Shown one piece after another: positions 39,313 through 48,622 of a stretch of DNA of 64,000 nt. The DNA comes from DASRJG01 sp964647625. GTDB taxonomy: Bacteria > Acidobacteriota > Polarisedimenticolia > Polarisedimenticolales > DASRJG01. The notes beneath the pieces are model-generated. The model had not been told where the DNA came from, searched no databases, and was given only the letters and a program-made list of their open reading frames with translations. The stretch is taken from the NCBI GenBank assembly GCA_964647625.1, contig CAZYHZ010000016.1, forward strand, positions 15,665 to 79,664, in the 5' to 3' direction. Numbering within the stretch: position 1 is the stretch's first letter; each line of letters starts with the position of its first letter. The translations under genes were made by a program, and so were the position numbers.

Positions 39313-41134
39313 GCTGGGTGTCGAGGAACCGCTCGAGAAGCTCGTCGTCCGCCTTCAGGCGCTCGGGCGGATAGTACGTCTCGTCGATGAGGCTGTAGAG
39401 GAATCCGTTCGCCATGTACGTCCTGTAGAAGTACGGGTTGACGATGACGTGCGTCACGCCTTCGGCCCGCAGGAGGGCAGCGAAGGTCTCCGGGTCTCCG
39501 CTCTCGCGGAGGCGCGCCAGGGATGTCGGGGCGCCGTACGCGCTGTCCGCGACGAAGGGCCGCTCGAGAAAATACAGGCGGTTCTCCCAGAACGAGAACA
39601 CCCGGCCGTCCGGCGGGACGGTTCGGTTCAGGAAGCCGGCGAGGTCCCAGCACAGGTTGCGTGAAAGGAGCTCGGCCTTCGACTGCGTGAATGCATCGGA
39701 GAGCGGGACGACGGGAAACGGCTGAAGCCGGATCTGAACGAACGCGATCGCGGCGGCCGCGATCGTCAGCGCGCCGAGCGCGCCGCGAAACTTTCGGAGC
39801 GGGACGAGCGGGATCGCCGTGGCGACGACCATCACCGGTATGAACGCCACGAGATACCGGCCCTGCTTCGAGCCGAGACACCAGGACCCGAACGCCGCGA
39901 TCGACAGCACGCGCGGGACGGTCGCGAACTCCGTGCGGCGCCACGGAAACGCCATCGCGGCGAGGAGCAGCGCCATGAAGGTCGCGGAGAACGGTGCGGT
40001 GCCGAGGATCCCCGTGTACGGATCGGTCACGAGCTGCAGCGGCAGGCGCAGGTAGTGTCCGATCTCGCGGTCGGCCCCGCGCCCGTAGCCCATCTCGTGC
40101 TGGAACTGCACGTCCTGCGTCACCGACCAGAAGCGCGAGTGGAAAATCCCGTTCAGGCTCGGATAAAGCGGATTCCCGGTGATGATCGCGTTCTTGATCA
40201 TCCACGGAGCGACGAGCGCGGCGGTCACGAGCGCGCAGACGGTGAAGCCGCGCAGCCCGATCCTCCCCTCGCGCGGCCGGGCGAGCGCCACGACCACCAG
40301 AACGACGGCGGCCACCGGCCAGACCGTGTATTTCGAGGCCGCGGCCGCTCCCAAGGCGATCGCGAGGATGCCGAGGCCTCCCCGCTCGCCGTCCTCCCAG
40401 TAGCTCCGGAGGCTCTGGAGCGCGCACAGGAACAGCGCTCCGATCACCGGCTCGACGTACGCCAAGCCGAAATGCCACTGGATCACGCGGCCGGAGAGGT
40501 ACAGGACGGCGAGCACGCCCGGCCCCATCGGCCCGAGCATCCGGGAGCCGAGCGGTGCGAGACCGGCGAGCGTCCAGAAAATGAAACCGAAGACGAACGC
40601 CTTGGCCGCCGTCTCGCCGCCCCACGACATTGGAAAGACGTACGACAGGTCGACCAGGTGCGGCATGTTCGCGCCGAGACTCCAGGGCAGCGCTTTGAGC
40701 GCTCCGGCTTCGAGGTAGAGCCTCGGGAGGAGCAGGTGATAGACGTTCTCGTCGTGCTCGAGGATCGGCACCAGCGCCCGGGGAAGCTGGACCAGGACGA
40801 ACGCGACCGCCCCGACGAGCGGGATGTCCGCCGCGCCCAGCCTCGGGAACGGCGGCCGCGCTCGCACCAGCCGCGCGGCTCCCATCGCGGCGAGCACGAG
40901 CACGACGCCCGCGACGACGCCGGGGCGGAGCGCATGGACGGCCCCGAGCGCGAACGCGAGTATCGACAGGAGCGCGAAGCCCACCATCGCCGACTGGAAC
41001 GCGCGCTCGATCGGAGAGCCGCCGGCCTCGCCGGCCCTCAGGATGCGCGCACGGACCGAAGAGCCCGCGCTCCACATCGCGAGGTGGACGGCCCCGGCCC
41101 ACGCCAGGGGCCCGGTCAGCTCGGAAACGGTCAC
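39254..41134 (-). CDS. GT39-like membrane glycosyltransferase
   Basis: 626-residue membrane protein with about 12 helices. The first large loop has EHDENVYHLLLPRLYL, the acidic DE pair typical of GT-C/PMT_2 enzymes, followed by a soluble C-terminal periplasmic domain (about 440-626). GTG start, 30 bases downstream of the DUF4097-like gene, so probably the last gene of that operon. Confidence 0.72.
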   Translation of the reverse strand: MTVSELTGPLAWAGAVHLAMWSAGSSVRARILRAGEAGGSPIERAFQSAMVGFALLSILAFALGAVHALRPGVVAGVVLVLAAMGAARLVRARPPFPRLGAADIPLVGAVAFVLVQLPRALVPILEHDENVYHLLLPRLYLEAGALKALPWSLGANMPHLVDLSYVFPMSWGGETAAKAFVFGFIFWTLAGLAPLGSRMLGPMGPGVLAVLYLSGRVIQWHFGLAYVEPVIGALFLCALQSLRSYWEDGERGGLGILAIALGAAAASKYTVWPVAAVVLVVVALARPREGRIGLRGFTVCALVTAALVAPWMIKNAIITGNPLYPSLNGIFHSRFWSVTQDVQFQHEMGYGRGADREIGHYLRLPLQLVTDPYTGILGTAPFSATFMALLLAAMAFPWRRTEFATVPRVLSIAAFGSWCLGSKQGRYLVAFIPVMVVATAIPLVPLRKFRGALGALTIAAAAIAFVQIRLQPFPVVPLSDAFTQSKAELLSRNLCWDLAGFLNRTVPPDGRVFSFWENRLYFLERPFVADSAYGAPTSLARLRESGDPETFAALLRAEGVTHVIVNPYFYRTYMANGFLYSLIDETYYPPERLKADDELLERFLDTQLTPIPWEGDWVVARLRGAP

Positions 41135-41164
41135 GGGTGCCGCGGCACGCGGGGGCGCTTGCTT

Positions 41165-42640
41165 TCAGTTCCCTTCGTCATTCGCCTGACCCGACCCGTT
41201 CATGAGATGAACGTCGCCGCGGGCCTCGATCCGCACCACGGGGCGCGTCCCGTTGTTGATGGGACCCGACGCATCGCCCTGGTCGTCGCCGACCTTGAGC
41301 GACGGGATGTCGGTATCGACCCGGCCGTTGGACGTCTTCGCCTCGACGCGGCAGTAGCTCGACGATGGGAAGTGGGCGGTGACGCTGCCGCTCTTGTTCG
41401 AGATCTTGGAGTCTTTGTCGCCGGTGATCGAGGCCCACGACACGTCGGCGTTGCCGCCGTCCTGGTCGAGATTGACCGGGCCGTTGACGTCGGCGATCTT
41501 CACGTCGCCTCCGTTGATCACCGCGGAGACCGCCGCGGCGCGCTGCACGGAAGCAGACGAGCGGTCGAGCCTGAGCGTCACACCTGCGGCGCGGTCGATC
41601 GCCACGTCGGCCGACGTCGACTCGATCGACAACTCACCTTCCGCGTCCTCGATCTTGGCACGCAAGCCGTCGCCCTGGATCTTCAAGGCGCCCTGGACCC
41701 CCTCGACGTTGACCTCGGTGTTCCGCACGCGGATGTCGATCGGGCCCTGGTTCGTCTTCCCGCGCACCGTGCCGCCGTTCATGTCGAAATGGAGCGACGC
41801 GGCCATCGAGACGAAATCGACGATGGCGTCCGACGTGACCGTGATGTCCCCGCGTCCTTCCTTCAGCCGGAGCGACCCGCCGGTCATCTCGATCTCGGCG
41901 CCCGCGTCGAGCCCGGTGATCGCCGCTTCGCCCTTGCGCGCCCGGACCTTGAGCGCGGCCGGCACCGCCGTCATCTGGATCGTGGTGTCCTCCGTGTCCA
42001 GGTCGGTGCTTCCGCCGATCTTGGACAGCGACAGCGATCCCCCGCTCGCGTGGACGCCGAGGCTTCCGGACATCGAGGCCACCTCGAGCTTCGTGCCGTG
42101 AAGCCGCAGGGAGGCGTCGCCCGCGTTGTTGAGCGTCACGCTGCCCCCGGTGAGATCGGCGCTCAGCGTTCCCGCGCTCTCGCTCACCATCGCTCGAAGA
42201 TCCGTTCCGCGCAGCTCGTAGCTCCCGGCGGCCCCGACGATGATCACCTCGGTTCCGCTCCCGCGAACGCCGATGCCGAAGCTGTAGGGAACCTCGATGT
42301 GGACGTGCCGCTCCTTCCCCGGATCCCCAGGGGGCGGCGCGACGAAAAGCTGTGTACCCGATTGCCAGATGCCGACGGGGATCTCCGGTGCGTCGTCGCC
42401 GGGGCCCCGCGATACGACGCGCAGCTCGCGCTCGGCGCGGGTCTCGATCATCACTTGGCCGCGAATCCCGGAGACCGTCAACGTCGATTCGTTCTCGAGC
42501 GGCAGGAGCCCGGTCGCTTCGACCGCGAGCGGCGGCCCGGCCGGCACATCGGCGCTCGGCGGATCCGGCGCCGCGGCCAGAGCCGCCGTCGCGCCGAGTA
42601 AGCCCGCCAAAGCACTGGCCCATCGCGAAGCCGGCTTCAT
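41165..42640 (-). CDS. Secreted DUF4097-like beta-solenoid protein
   Basis: 491 residues: signal peptide (1-23), then a long series of beta strands each about 20 residues (GGSVTLNNAGDASLRLHG, GGSLSLSKIGGSTDLD, GGSLRLKEGRGDITVTS and so on), the pattern of DUF4097 putative adhesins that fold as a right-handed solenoid. It is coupled to RNase III by ATGA. The function is unknown; an envelope role is inference. Confidence 0.72.
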   Translation of the reverse strand: MKPASRWASALAGLLGATAALAAAPDPPSADVPAGPPLAVEATGLLPLENESTLTVSGIRGQVMIETRAERELRVVSRGPGDDAPEIPVGIWQSGTQLFVAPPPGDPGKERHVHIEVPYSFGIGVRGSGTEVIIVGAAGSYELRGTDLRAMVSESAGTLSADLTGGSVTLNNAGDASLRLHGTKLEVASMSGSLGVHASGGSLSLSKIGGSTDLDTEDTTIQMTAVPAALKVRARKGEAAITGLDAGAEIEMTGGSLRLKEGRGDITVTSDAIVDFVSMAASLHFDMNGGTVRGKTNQGPIDIRVRNTEVNVEGVQGALKIQGDGLRAKIEDAEGELSIESTSADVAIDRAAGVTLRLDRSSASVQRAAAVSAVINGGDVKIADVNGPVNLDQDGGNADVSWASITGDKDSKISNKSGSVTAHFPSSSYCRVEAKTSNGRVDTDIPSLKVGDDQGDASGPINNGTRPVVRIEARGDVHLMNGSGQANDEGN

Positions 42641-43353
42641 TCGCGGCCCTCCGGCCCATCCGCTTCGATCGCGGCGAGCGCTTCCCGGGCCGCGGCGCGC
42701 TCGGCGTCCTTCCGGCTCGGCCCGGAGCCGCGTCCTTTTGACTTCTCGCCGATGACCACCTCCGCGACGAAATCCTGCGCGTGGCCCGGGCCGGTCATCG
42801 AGACGATACGGTAGCGCGGTGTCAGACGCCAGCGCGCCTGAGCGAGCTCTTGAAGCCTCGTTTTCGCGTCGGCATCCGCGCCGCGCGCGGACCGCGTCCG
42901 GGCGATCTCGCCGCGGAGCTGACGTCTCACGAACGATCGCGCGGCGCGGATCCCTCCGTCGAGGTAGACCGCCGCGAGGATCGATTCGAACGCGTCCGCC
43001 AGAAGCGACGCCTTCGCGTGCCCACCCGTCGCGGCCTCGCCCCGGCCCAGGATCAGCGCATCCCCCAGGCCCAGTCGCCGCGACACCGCCGCCAGCGCCT
43101 CGGTGCTCACGACCGCTTGCCGCCGCCGCGTGAGCGTGCCCTCGTTCGCCCCGGGATCGTCCTGCATCAGCCGCTCGGACACGAGAAACCCCAGGAGCGC
43201 ATCTCCGAGGAACTCGAACCGCTCGTACGAGAGGCCGGCGGCTCCCGACCGGTCTTCGTGGGCCCGCGACCGGTGAGTCAACGCTTGCTCCAGGATCGAG
43301 CGATCCTCGAAGCGGTAGCCGAGCGTCGCCTCGAGCCCGGGCGCGATCGTCAA
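42637..43353 (-). CDS. rnc: Ribonuclease III
   Basis: 238-residue double-strand-specific endoribonuclease. Signature ERFEFLGDALLGF (about 44-56) with the catalytic acidic residues, ADAFESILAAVYLDGG later, and a C-terminal dsRNA-binding domain (DAKTRLQELAQARW ... SRKDAERAAAREAL). The TTG at 43353 overlaps the previous stop as TTGA and places the conserved start correctly; a GTG at 43407 would add 18 unconserved residues. It lies inside an envelope-protein operon, an unusual setting for rnc. Confidence 0.9.
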   Translation of the reverse strand: MTIAPGLEATLGYRFEDRSILEQALTHRSRAHEDRSGAAGLSYERFEFLGDALLGFLVSERLMQDDPGANEGTLTRRRQAVVSTEALAAVSRRLGLGDALILGRGEAATGGHAKASLLADAFESILAAVYLDGGIRAARSFVRRQLRGEIARTRSARGADADAKTRLQELAQARWRLTPRYRIVSMTGPGHAQDFVAEVVIGEKSKGRGSGPSRKDAERAAAREALAAIEADGPEGRE

Positions 43354-43871
43354 GGCCTTTGGCTCCGCGGCGGATCGGGCACCGAGTCGGCCACCTTGGT
43401 GAGCCACCGCTGCGGCCCGCCTTTGTGCTCGAACCGCTGGCCGCCGCGATCCACGGTGAAGATCCGGAGCGTGCGGCCGTGATCATCGACCAGCAGATCC
43501 TCGCGCAAGTGTATCGTTTTCTTCGACGGGTAGATCCGCTCTTCCGCGATATCGGTGGTCAGCGTCGCCGTGTCGGGATCGTACGTCGTCGTGACGGTGG
43601 ACGTGGCGGCGAGCTTCCCGTCCAGCGTCTCCTGGCAGCGACCGTCCCACTCACAGCGCGTCGACTGCGTCCCGTCGGGAGACCTCCGCGTGGAACGGAC
43701 GTACCAGCGACCGTCGATCTCCGTGATCGAAACGATCGACAGCCCCTCCCCCGCCCGGCGCACCCACGTGCCGCGAAGGCCCGTGTCCGAAACCATCGGA
43801 GGAAGGTCGCAGGCCCCAAGCAGCAGGATCGAGCCGAGCATCCAGCCCGGCATTCTCTTGAATCGTGTCAT
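43350..43871 (-). CDS. Small predicted lipoprotein
   Basis: 173 residues. Lipobox LLLGAC at about 17-22, then a single beta-rich domain (TGLRGTWVRRAGEGLSIV, WYVRSTRRSPDG, LATTSTV-like strands). No family recognised. Both ends overlap neighbours by 4 bases (ATGA, TTGA). Confidence 0.68.
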   Translation of the reverse strand: MTRFKRMPGWMLGSILLLGACDLPPMVSDTGLRGTWVRRAGEGLSIVSITEIDGRWYVRSTRRSPDGTQSTRCEWDGRCQETLDGKLAATSTVTTTYDPDTATLTTDIAEERIYPSKKTIHLREDLLVDDHGRTLRIFTVDRGGQRFEHKGGPQRWLTKVADSVPDPPRSQRP

Positions 43872-45595
43872 CGCGACGACTCTGCCTCCACGCTCTTGAC
43901 GAGATCCGGATCGAGCGAGACGCCGAACGCGGCGGCCCTCCGCGCGGCAGAAAGCGCCCCCGCGCGGTCGCCGATCGAAGCGTACGCGACGACCAGATTC
44001 GTCCATCCTACGGTGTGCCGCGGCCATGCCGCGAGGGCCTTTTCCAGCGCGGGCACAGCTTCGGCCCCCCGGCCGGAAACCACCAGGAGCGCCGCGAGGT
44101 TCGCGGCCGCATCCGGCTGCGCCGGCTCGGCCCGGAGCGCCGCGCGATAGCACTGCTCGGCGTCCTCGGGGCGTCCGCGCGCCGCCTCCGCGTAACCCCG
44201 GTTGAACCACGCGATCGCATTGGCCGGATCGAGATCGGTTGCCTGCTTGCCCAGCTCGGCGGCGGCATCCGCTCGCCCGGACTTGATCTCGACGTCGGTG
44301 AGCACGGCGAGCGCGGACGCCCGTTCCGTGCGCAGGTAATCGCCGCTCGGGACGGACAGAGACAGCGCGAGCGCGGCGATCCCCGCGACCGCCGGCCCAA
44401 GGCGCCGCAGCGAGGGCAGCGCCGCCGCGCCGATCCCGGCCGGAACCGCAAGCAGGAAGGCGAGCGGCAGCCGGTGCCGGCTCGAGACGTAGAATACGAG
44501 CGGAGCCGCTGCGGCGACGGCCACCGCCGACCACAGCGAGAATCCACCCGTGCGCGAGAATCCGATCGCCGCCGTCCCGAGGACGGCCAGCCCGAACAGG
44601 ACCGCGAACGGAAGCGGCGCCGCGAACCGCACGGGATCGGTATCGAGCGACGGCGTGTAGTCGAGCCCATGTTCGGCGTTGTCGAGCGTCAAGAGGAGCC
44701 GCCGGCCCACGAGCACGAGCGTGCCGGCCGGATCGGCCGCCCGGGTGCGCAGGCCTTCGCGCCACCAGAACGAATCCGCGGCGGCCCCGTCGAGCGCGCG
44801 TCCAGCGCGGCGGCTGGCCTCGTCGATCGCCTCCTGCTGCTGCGTCGCGAGATTCCCCGAAAACCCCCGCGACGGTGTGTAGACCCCCGCGGCGCCGGGG
44901 GCGTTCCCGAGCCAGAACACGACGCCGCCGTTCGCCGATACCGGAACGACGTGACCGCCGGCGGAGGCGTTGTGCACGAGGGTCGGGATCAGCACGGCAA
45001 CGGATCCGGCGATGACGGCGAGCGACCGCGAGAATCGCCGGCGTGCGGCGTCGCCCACAGCCAAGACGGGAGCGAGCGGCAGGAAGTTCGGCCGGAGGAG
45101 GGACAGAAGGCCGACGGAGGCCCCCGTGGCGGCACCCTGCGCAGGCCCCATGCGGAAGGCCAGCGCGACGGATCCCGCCAGCGCGAGGAGCGCCCAGGAC
45201 TCACCCAGCGGATGAGACGCGAAGAACATCGCCGGGTGGTAGAGCAGCACGATCGCCGCCGTGCACAGGCCGGCCGTCTCCCCCGCCGCCCTGCGCGACA
45301 CCGAGCTCAGGATTGCCGCGGCCGCGACGACTGCGAGATGCTGAATTGCAAACAGCGTCCGCCACGCTTCACCGAACGCCCGGAAGAAGAGCGACAGCCC
45401 CCATCCGTACAGCGGCGGCATGTAATACACGCCGGGTGGCGCGGTTCCCGCGGCGAGCGCGTGCGCGGCGGCGGTGTAGTAGCTGCCATCGAGAATGGGA
45501 TGTGCGAAGGTCGGATCGAAGCTCGGTTGAACCAGGACGTACGCCAGACGGATGGCGACCCCGAGGCCGAGTACGACGGCCAGACGGGCGCTCAC
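43868..45595 (-). CDS. Membrane GT39-like protein with TPR tail
   Basis: 575 residues: about ten membrane helices, with PILDGSYYTAAAHALAAG and PPLYGWGLSLFF in the first loop as in GT39/PMT-like proteins, and three TPR units at the C-terminus (about 445-560, IAWFNRGYAEAARGRPEDAE). Acceptor unknown. GTG start overlapping the previous stop (GTGA). Confidence 0.7.
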   Translation of the reverse strand: MSARLAVVLGLGVAIRLAYVLVQPSFDPTFAHPILDGSYYTAAAHALAAGTAPPGVYYMPPLYGWGLSLFFRAFGEAWRTLFAIQHLAVVAAAAILSSVSRRAAGETAGLCTAAIVLLYHPAMFFASHPLGESWALLALAGSVALAFRMGPAQGAATGASVGLLSLLRPNFLPLAPVLAVGDAARRRFSRSLAVIAGSVAVLIPTLVHNASAGGHVVPVSANGGVVFWLGNAPGAAGVYTPSRGFSGNLATQQQEAIDEASRRAGRALDGAAADSFWWREGLRTRAADPAGTLVLVGRRLLLTLDNAEHGLDYTPSLDTDPVRFAAPLPFAVLFGLAVLGTAAIGFSRTGGFSLWSAVAVAAAAPLVFYVSSRHRLPLAFLLAVPAGIGAAALPSLRRLGPAVAGIAALALSLSVPSGDYLRTERASALAVLTDVEIKSGRADAAAELGKQATDLDPANAIAWFNRGYAEAARGRPEDAEQCYRAALRAEPAQPDAAANLAALLVVSGRGAEAVPALEKALAAWPRHTVGWTNLVVAYASIGDRAGALSAARRAAAFGVSLDPDLVKSVEAESSR

Positions 45596-48500
45596 GGGCG
45601 GCCGAGCCTGCGCCGCGCCTCCGCCCGGCCGGAGACGACCCCCTCGGTCGTCTCGCCCAGCCCGATCGCTCGATCGAACAGCGTGAGCGCCCCCTGAGCG
45701 TCGCCCCGCGCGAGGAGCAGGCCGCCGAGCAGCGCGTACGGCGGTCCCGACGCGGGTGCGCGAGCGATCGCATCGCGGTACAGGCGCTCGGCCTCCTGGA
45801 GACGGCCCTGGGCCTGGCGCACCGCACCCAACCGGTATGCGGCGCCGGCGCTCCGGGGATAGAGCTCGACCGCGCGCGAAAGGTGAGCGTCGGCCTCGGC
45901 GAGATTTCCGGCGAACAGGTCGAGATAGCCGGCCCCGACCAGCGATTCGAGCCGGTCGGGCTCGTAGCGGAGGGCGAGCGCGAACTGCTCGCGGGCCTCG
46001 TCGAGCCGCATGTGCCGCTGCGCGTCGAGAGCGCCTCGCTCGGCGCGCTCGGCCACGAGATAGCGCGCGTAGCGATGGCCCGAGTCGGCGATGGGGATCA
46101 GCTTGTCGAACGCCTCTTTCACGCGCGCTTGGAACAGCAGCACCTCGCCGTCCCGGGAGTCGTCGGACCCAGCGGCGAGGGAGAGGAAGGATTCGCGATC
46201 GTCGCCGGAAAGTCCTAGACGGCCCGCGCGCTCCTCGCGCGTCGCGCGGGCGGCCCGAATCGCGAGGAGGTTCGGGGCCACCGTCTCGTCGAACGCCCCT
46301 CGCGGAGCTCGGAACTCGATCGCAGGCCGGTCATCGGTCGTGCGCAGCGCGGAGGCCGTCATGCGCCGGATCTCTTGCTCGTCCATCTGGTAGAACGACA
46401 GAACCTCCAGCGGGCCACGGACGCCAACCTCCTGGAGGCTCCGTGAGACTTTGTCTCGGCCGTACCGCGCACGCAGCTCCGCGAGATCGACCGGGGGGAA
46501 GGGCTCCACGCGACCGAGCAGGACGGTCGCCACCCCGACGTTGAACGCCCTCACGTGGGGAAACACGTCGGCAAACGTGCCCACCATCGTTCGCCAGTCC
46601 TCCGGCCGCGTGCGGACGAGGGGCGACCAGTGGCACATCACGCCGCCCGGGGCGAGACGAGCCTTGCACTGCTCCAGGAAATCCTTGCTGTAGAGCGCGC
46701 CGGACCCCGAGAGTGACGGGAAGTTCGGTTGCGACTCGATCACGTCGAACCGCTCGCGGCTCACGCGCAGGAAGTTCTTGGCGTCGTCGATCCGAAGATC
46801 GAGCGCGGGTTGGTCGAGCACCTGCTCGTTCCGGTCGGAGAAGAACCGGCTCGCGACTTGCACTCCCTTTTCGAGCTCGACGACGGTCAATTGCCCGACA
46901 TCGTAGCCGGCCATCGCCCCCGCAGTCACCCCCGCGCCCAAGCCAACGACGCACGCCCGCCTGACGGGCCCCGGATGCAGCATCATCGGCAGATGCCCGA
47001 GCATGCGCTGCACGATCATGTCTTCGAAAGAATCCGACGCCGTGGGACTCCCGTTGACCGAGATGAACTTCCCCTTGGGGGACTCGAAGGAAATGATCGT
47101 TTCGTTGAATCCTTCCGTGTAGGTCGTCGGGCGATAGTCCGCGACAACGCCTGCGACGGAAACATGGCCCGCGTCGTCCATGAACGTGCGCGGCTCGAAA
47201 TACACTCCCGCACCGAGCAACGCCTTGTTCCACGCCGGCGCGAAGGCCAAGATCAGGACGAGCGCGATGGTCCCGACGCCTCCGAGCATCGCGAATCGCG
47301 TCTCAAGCCGGCCGGGCTCAGCCAGTAGCGAGCCGAAGGCCAGCGCGATCGACACCGCGATCACGAGCTTGAACGTCACCTCGGTCCCGACGGTCGGCAG
47401 GAGCACGAACCCTGTCAAGAACGCGCCGAGGATCGCGCCGGCGGTGTTCGAGGTGTATGCGCGCCCGATGCTCCGGCCCATCCCCCGCCCGCCCGCGGCG
47501 GCGAGGCGAACGACGACCGGGAACGTGCCGCCGAAGACGATCGCGGGAGGAAGGACGGTCAGAAACGACAGTCCCAGCTTCGTCAGCGTCATTCCGGAGT
47601 ACGACACGCCGAGGTGGCGCAGGATGCGCAGGAACAGGAGCGGTATCTGATTCACGGCCAGGAATCCCGCGACCGTGGTCAGGGCCACGCCCCCTTGCGT
47701 CAAGGCCAAGAGCCGGACCGGCGCGGACGTGCGATCGGACCACGGTCCGAAGGCTGCCGACCCGACCGCCAGTCCCAGAAGGAACACCGAGAGCATGGCC
47801 GCGAACGAGTAGACGGTGGAGCCGAACGCCAGCACGAGCACGCGAAACCAGACGACCTCGAACGCGAGTGCGGCCAGACCGCTGCCGAAGGCGACCCAGA
47901 GGGGCCACGATTCCGGGCTCGACAGCGGACTCGCAGCCGGGCCCGAAGCGGTTTCCGCGGCCGGAGCGGGCACCTCCCGGTCGTCCCGCTCTCCCCTTCG
48001 ATCCAGCATGAAGGCCGTCGAGGCGACCGTCACGTTGATCGCAATGGCGATCCACGTCGTCCGGCTCAATCCGAGATTCGGCAGCAGCCAGAATCCCGCG
48101 ACGAAGCAACCGAGAGCGGCCCCGAGCGTATTGACGAAATAGAGCAAGCCGACCGCCAGCCCGACACGCGCCTTCTCGCGGAGCAACCCTCGACCCAACG
48201 CCGGCAACGTCCCTCCCATGAGGACCGTCGGAACCAGAAGGAGGCCGACGCTCATCACGAAACGGACAGCCGACTTGAGGAGGAACCAGTCGGGAAGCAG
48301 CGGGAAGACGCGGTCGTACACGCCGCCGGCTCCCGCCAGAAGGAGCGGGAGCACGAGCGCGTAGACGCCGATCCCGGCCTCGAGCATCGCGAACACGCGA
48401 AGCGGCCGCCGCGCACGATCCACGCGCGCGCCGAGCAGATACGCGCCGAGCGCCATCCCGCCCATGAACGAGACGAGCACCGTGCTGACCGCGAACGCGG

Positions 48501-48621
48501 TCACGCCGAAGATCTCGGCCATCCGCCGGCTCCAGACGACCTGATAGATCAGCGCGGCCGCGCCGCTGCACAGGAAGAGGCAGGCGAACGCCGTCGCCTG
48601 CCCCGCGCGGCGCCGCGCCAA
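45592..48621 (-). CDS. Membrane transporter-like / spermidine-synthase-like / TPR fusion
   Basis: 1009 residues. An N-terminal half with about 12 membrane helices begins FLCSGAAALIYQVVWSRRM, the hallmark of the membrane-anchored spermidine-synthase-like family. A Rossmann methyltransferase/aminopropyltransferase-like domain follows (about 510-740) with CVVGLGAGVTAGAMAGYDV and VVELEKGVQ. TPR units end the protein (about 880-1000). The position of the catalytic Asp of real spermidine synthases (D-x-x-DP) reads VIESQPNFPS, so aminopropyl transfer is doubtful. The TTG at 48621, 1 base past the sulfatase-like stop and 8 bases after GGAG, is preferred; a TTG at 48672 is the alternative. Confidence 0.78.
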   Translation of the reverse strand: MARRRAGQATAFACLFLCSGAAALIYQVVWSRRMAEIFGVTAFAVSTVLVSFMGGMALGAYLLGARVDRARRPLRVFAMLEAGIGVYALVLPLLLAGAGGVYDRVFPLLPDWFLLKSAVRFVMSVGLLLVPTVLMGGTLPALGRGLLREKARVGLAVGLLYFVNTLGAALGCFVAGFWLLPNLGLSRTTWIAIAINVTVASTAFMLDRRGERDDREVPAPAAETASGPAASPLSSPESWPLWVAFGSGLAALAFEVVWFRVLVLAFGSTVYSFAAMLSVFLLGLAVGSAAFGPWSDRTSAPVRLLALTQGGVALTTVAGFLAVNQIPLLFLRILRHLGVSYSGMTLTKLGLSFLTVLPPAIVFGGTFPVVVRLAAAGGRGMGRSIGRAYTSNTAGAILGAFLTGFVLLPTVGTEVTFKLVIAVSIALAFGSLLAEPGRLETRFAMLGGVGTIALVLILAFAPAWNKALLGAGVYFEPRTFMDDAGHVSVAGVVADYRPTTYTEGFNETIISFESPKGKFISVNGSPTASDSFEDMIVQRMLGHLPMMLHPGPVRRACVVGLGAGVTAGAMAGYDVGQLTVVELEKGVQVASRFFSDRNEQVLDQPALDLRIDDAKNFLRVSRERFDVIESQPNFPSLSGSGALYSKDFLEQCKARLAPGGVMCHWSPLVRTRPEDWRTMVGTFADVFPHVRAFNVGVATVLLGRVEPFPPVDLAELRARYGRDKVSRSLQEVGVRGPLEVLSFYQMDEQEIRRMTASALRTTDDRPAIEFRAPRGAFDETVAPNLLAIRAARATREERAGRLGLSGDDRESFLSLAAGSDDSRDGEVLLFQARVKEAFDKLIPIADSGHRYARYLVAERAERGALDAQRHMRLDEAREQFALALRYEPDRLESLVGAGYLDLFAGNLAEADAHLSRAVELYPRSAGAAYRLGAVRQAQGRLQEAERLYRDAIARAPASGPPYALLGGLLLARGDAQGALTLFDRAIGLGETTEGVVSGRAEARRRLGRP

Positions 48622-48622
48622 C

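Noticed and set aside
41137..41148. Perfect 12-base palindrome GTGCCGCGGCAC before the GT39-like gene
   Set aside because: No U run and no loop. At this GC content short palindromes are common, so it was not called a terminator or operator.
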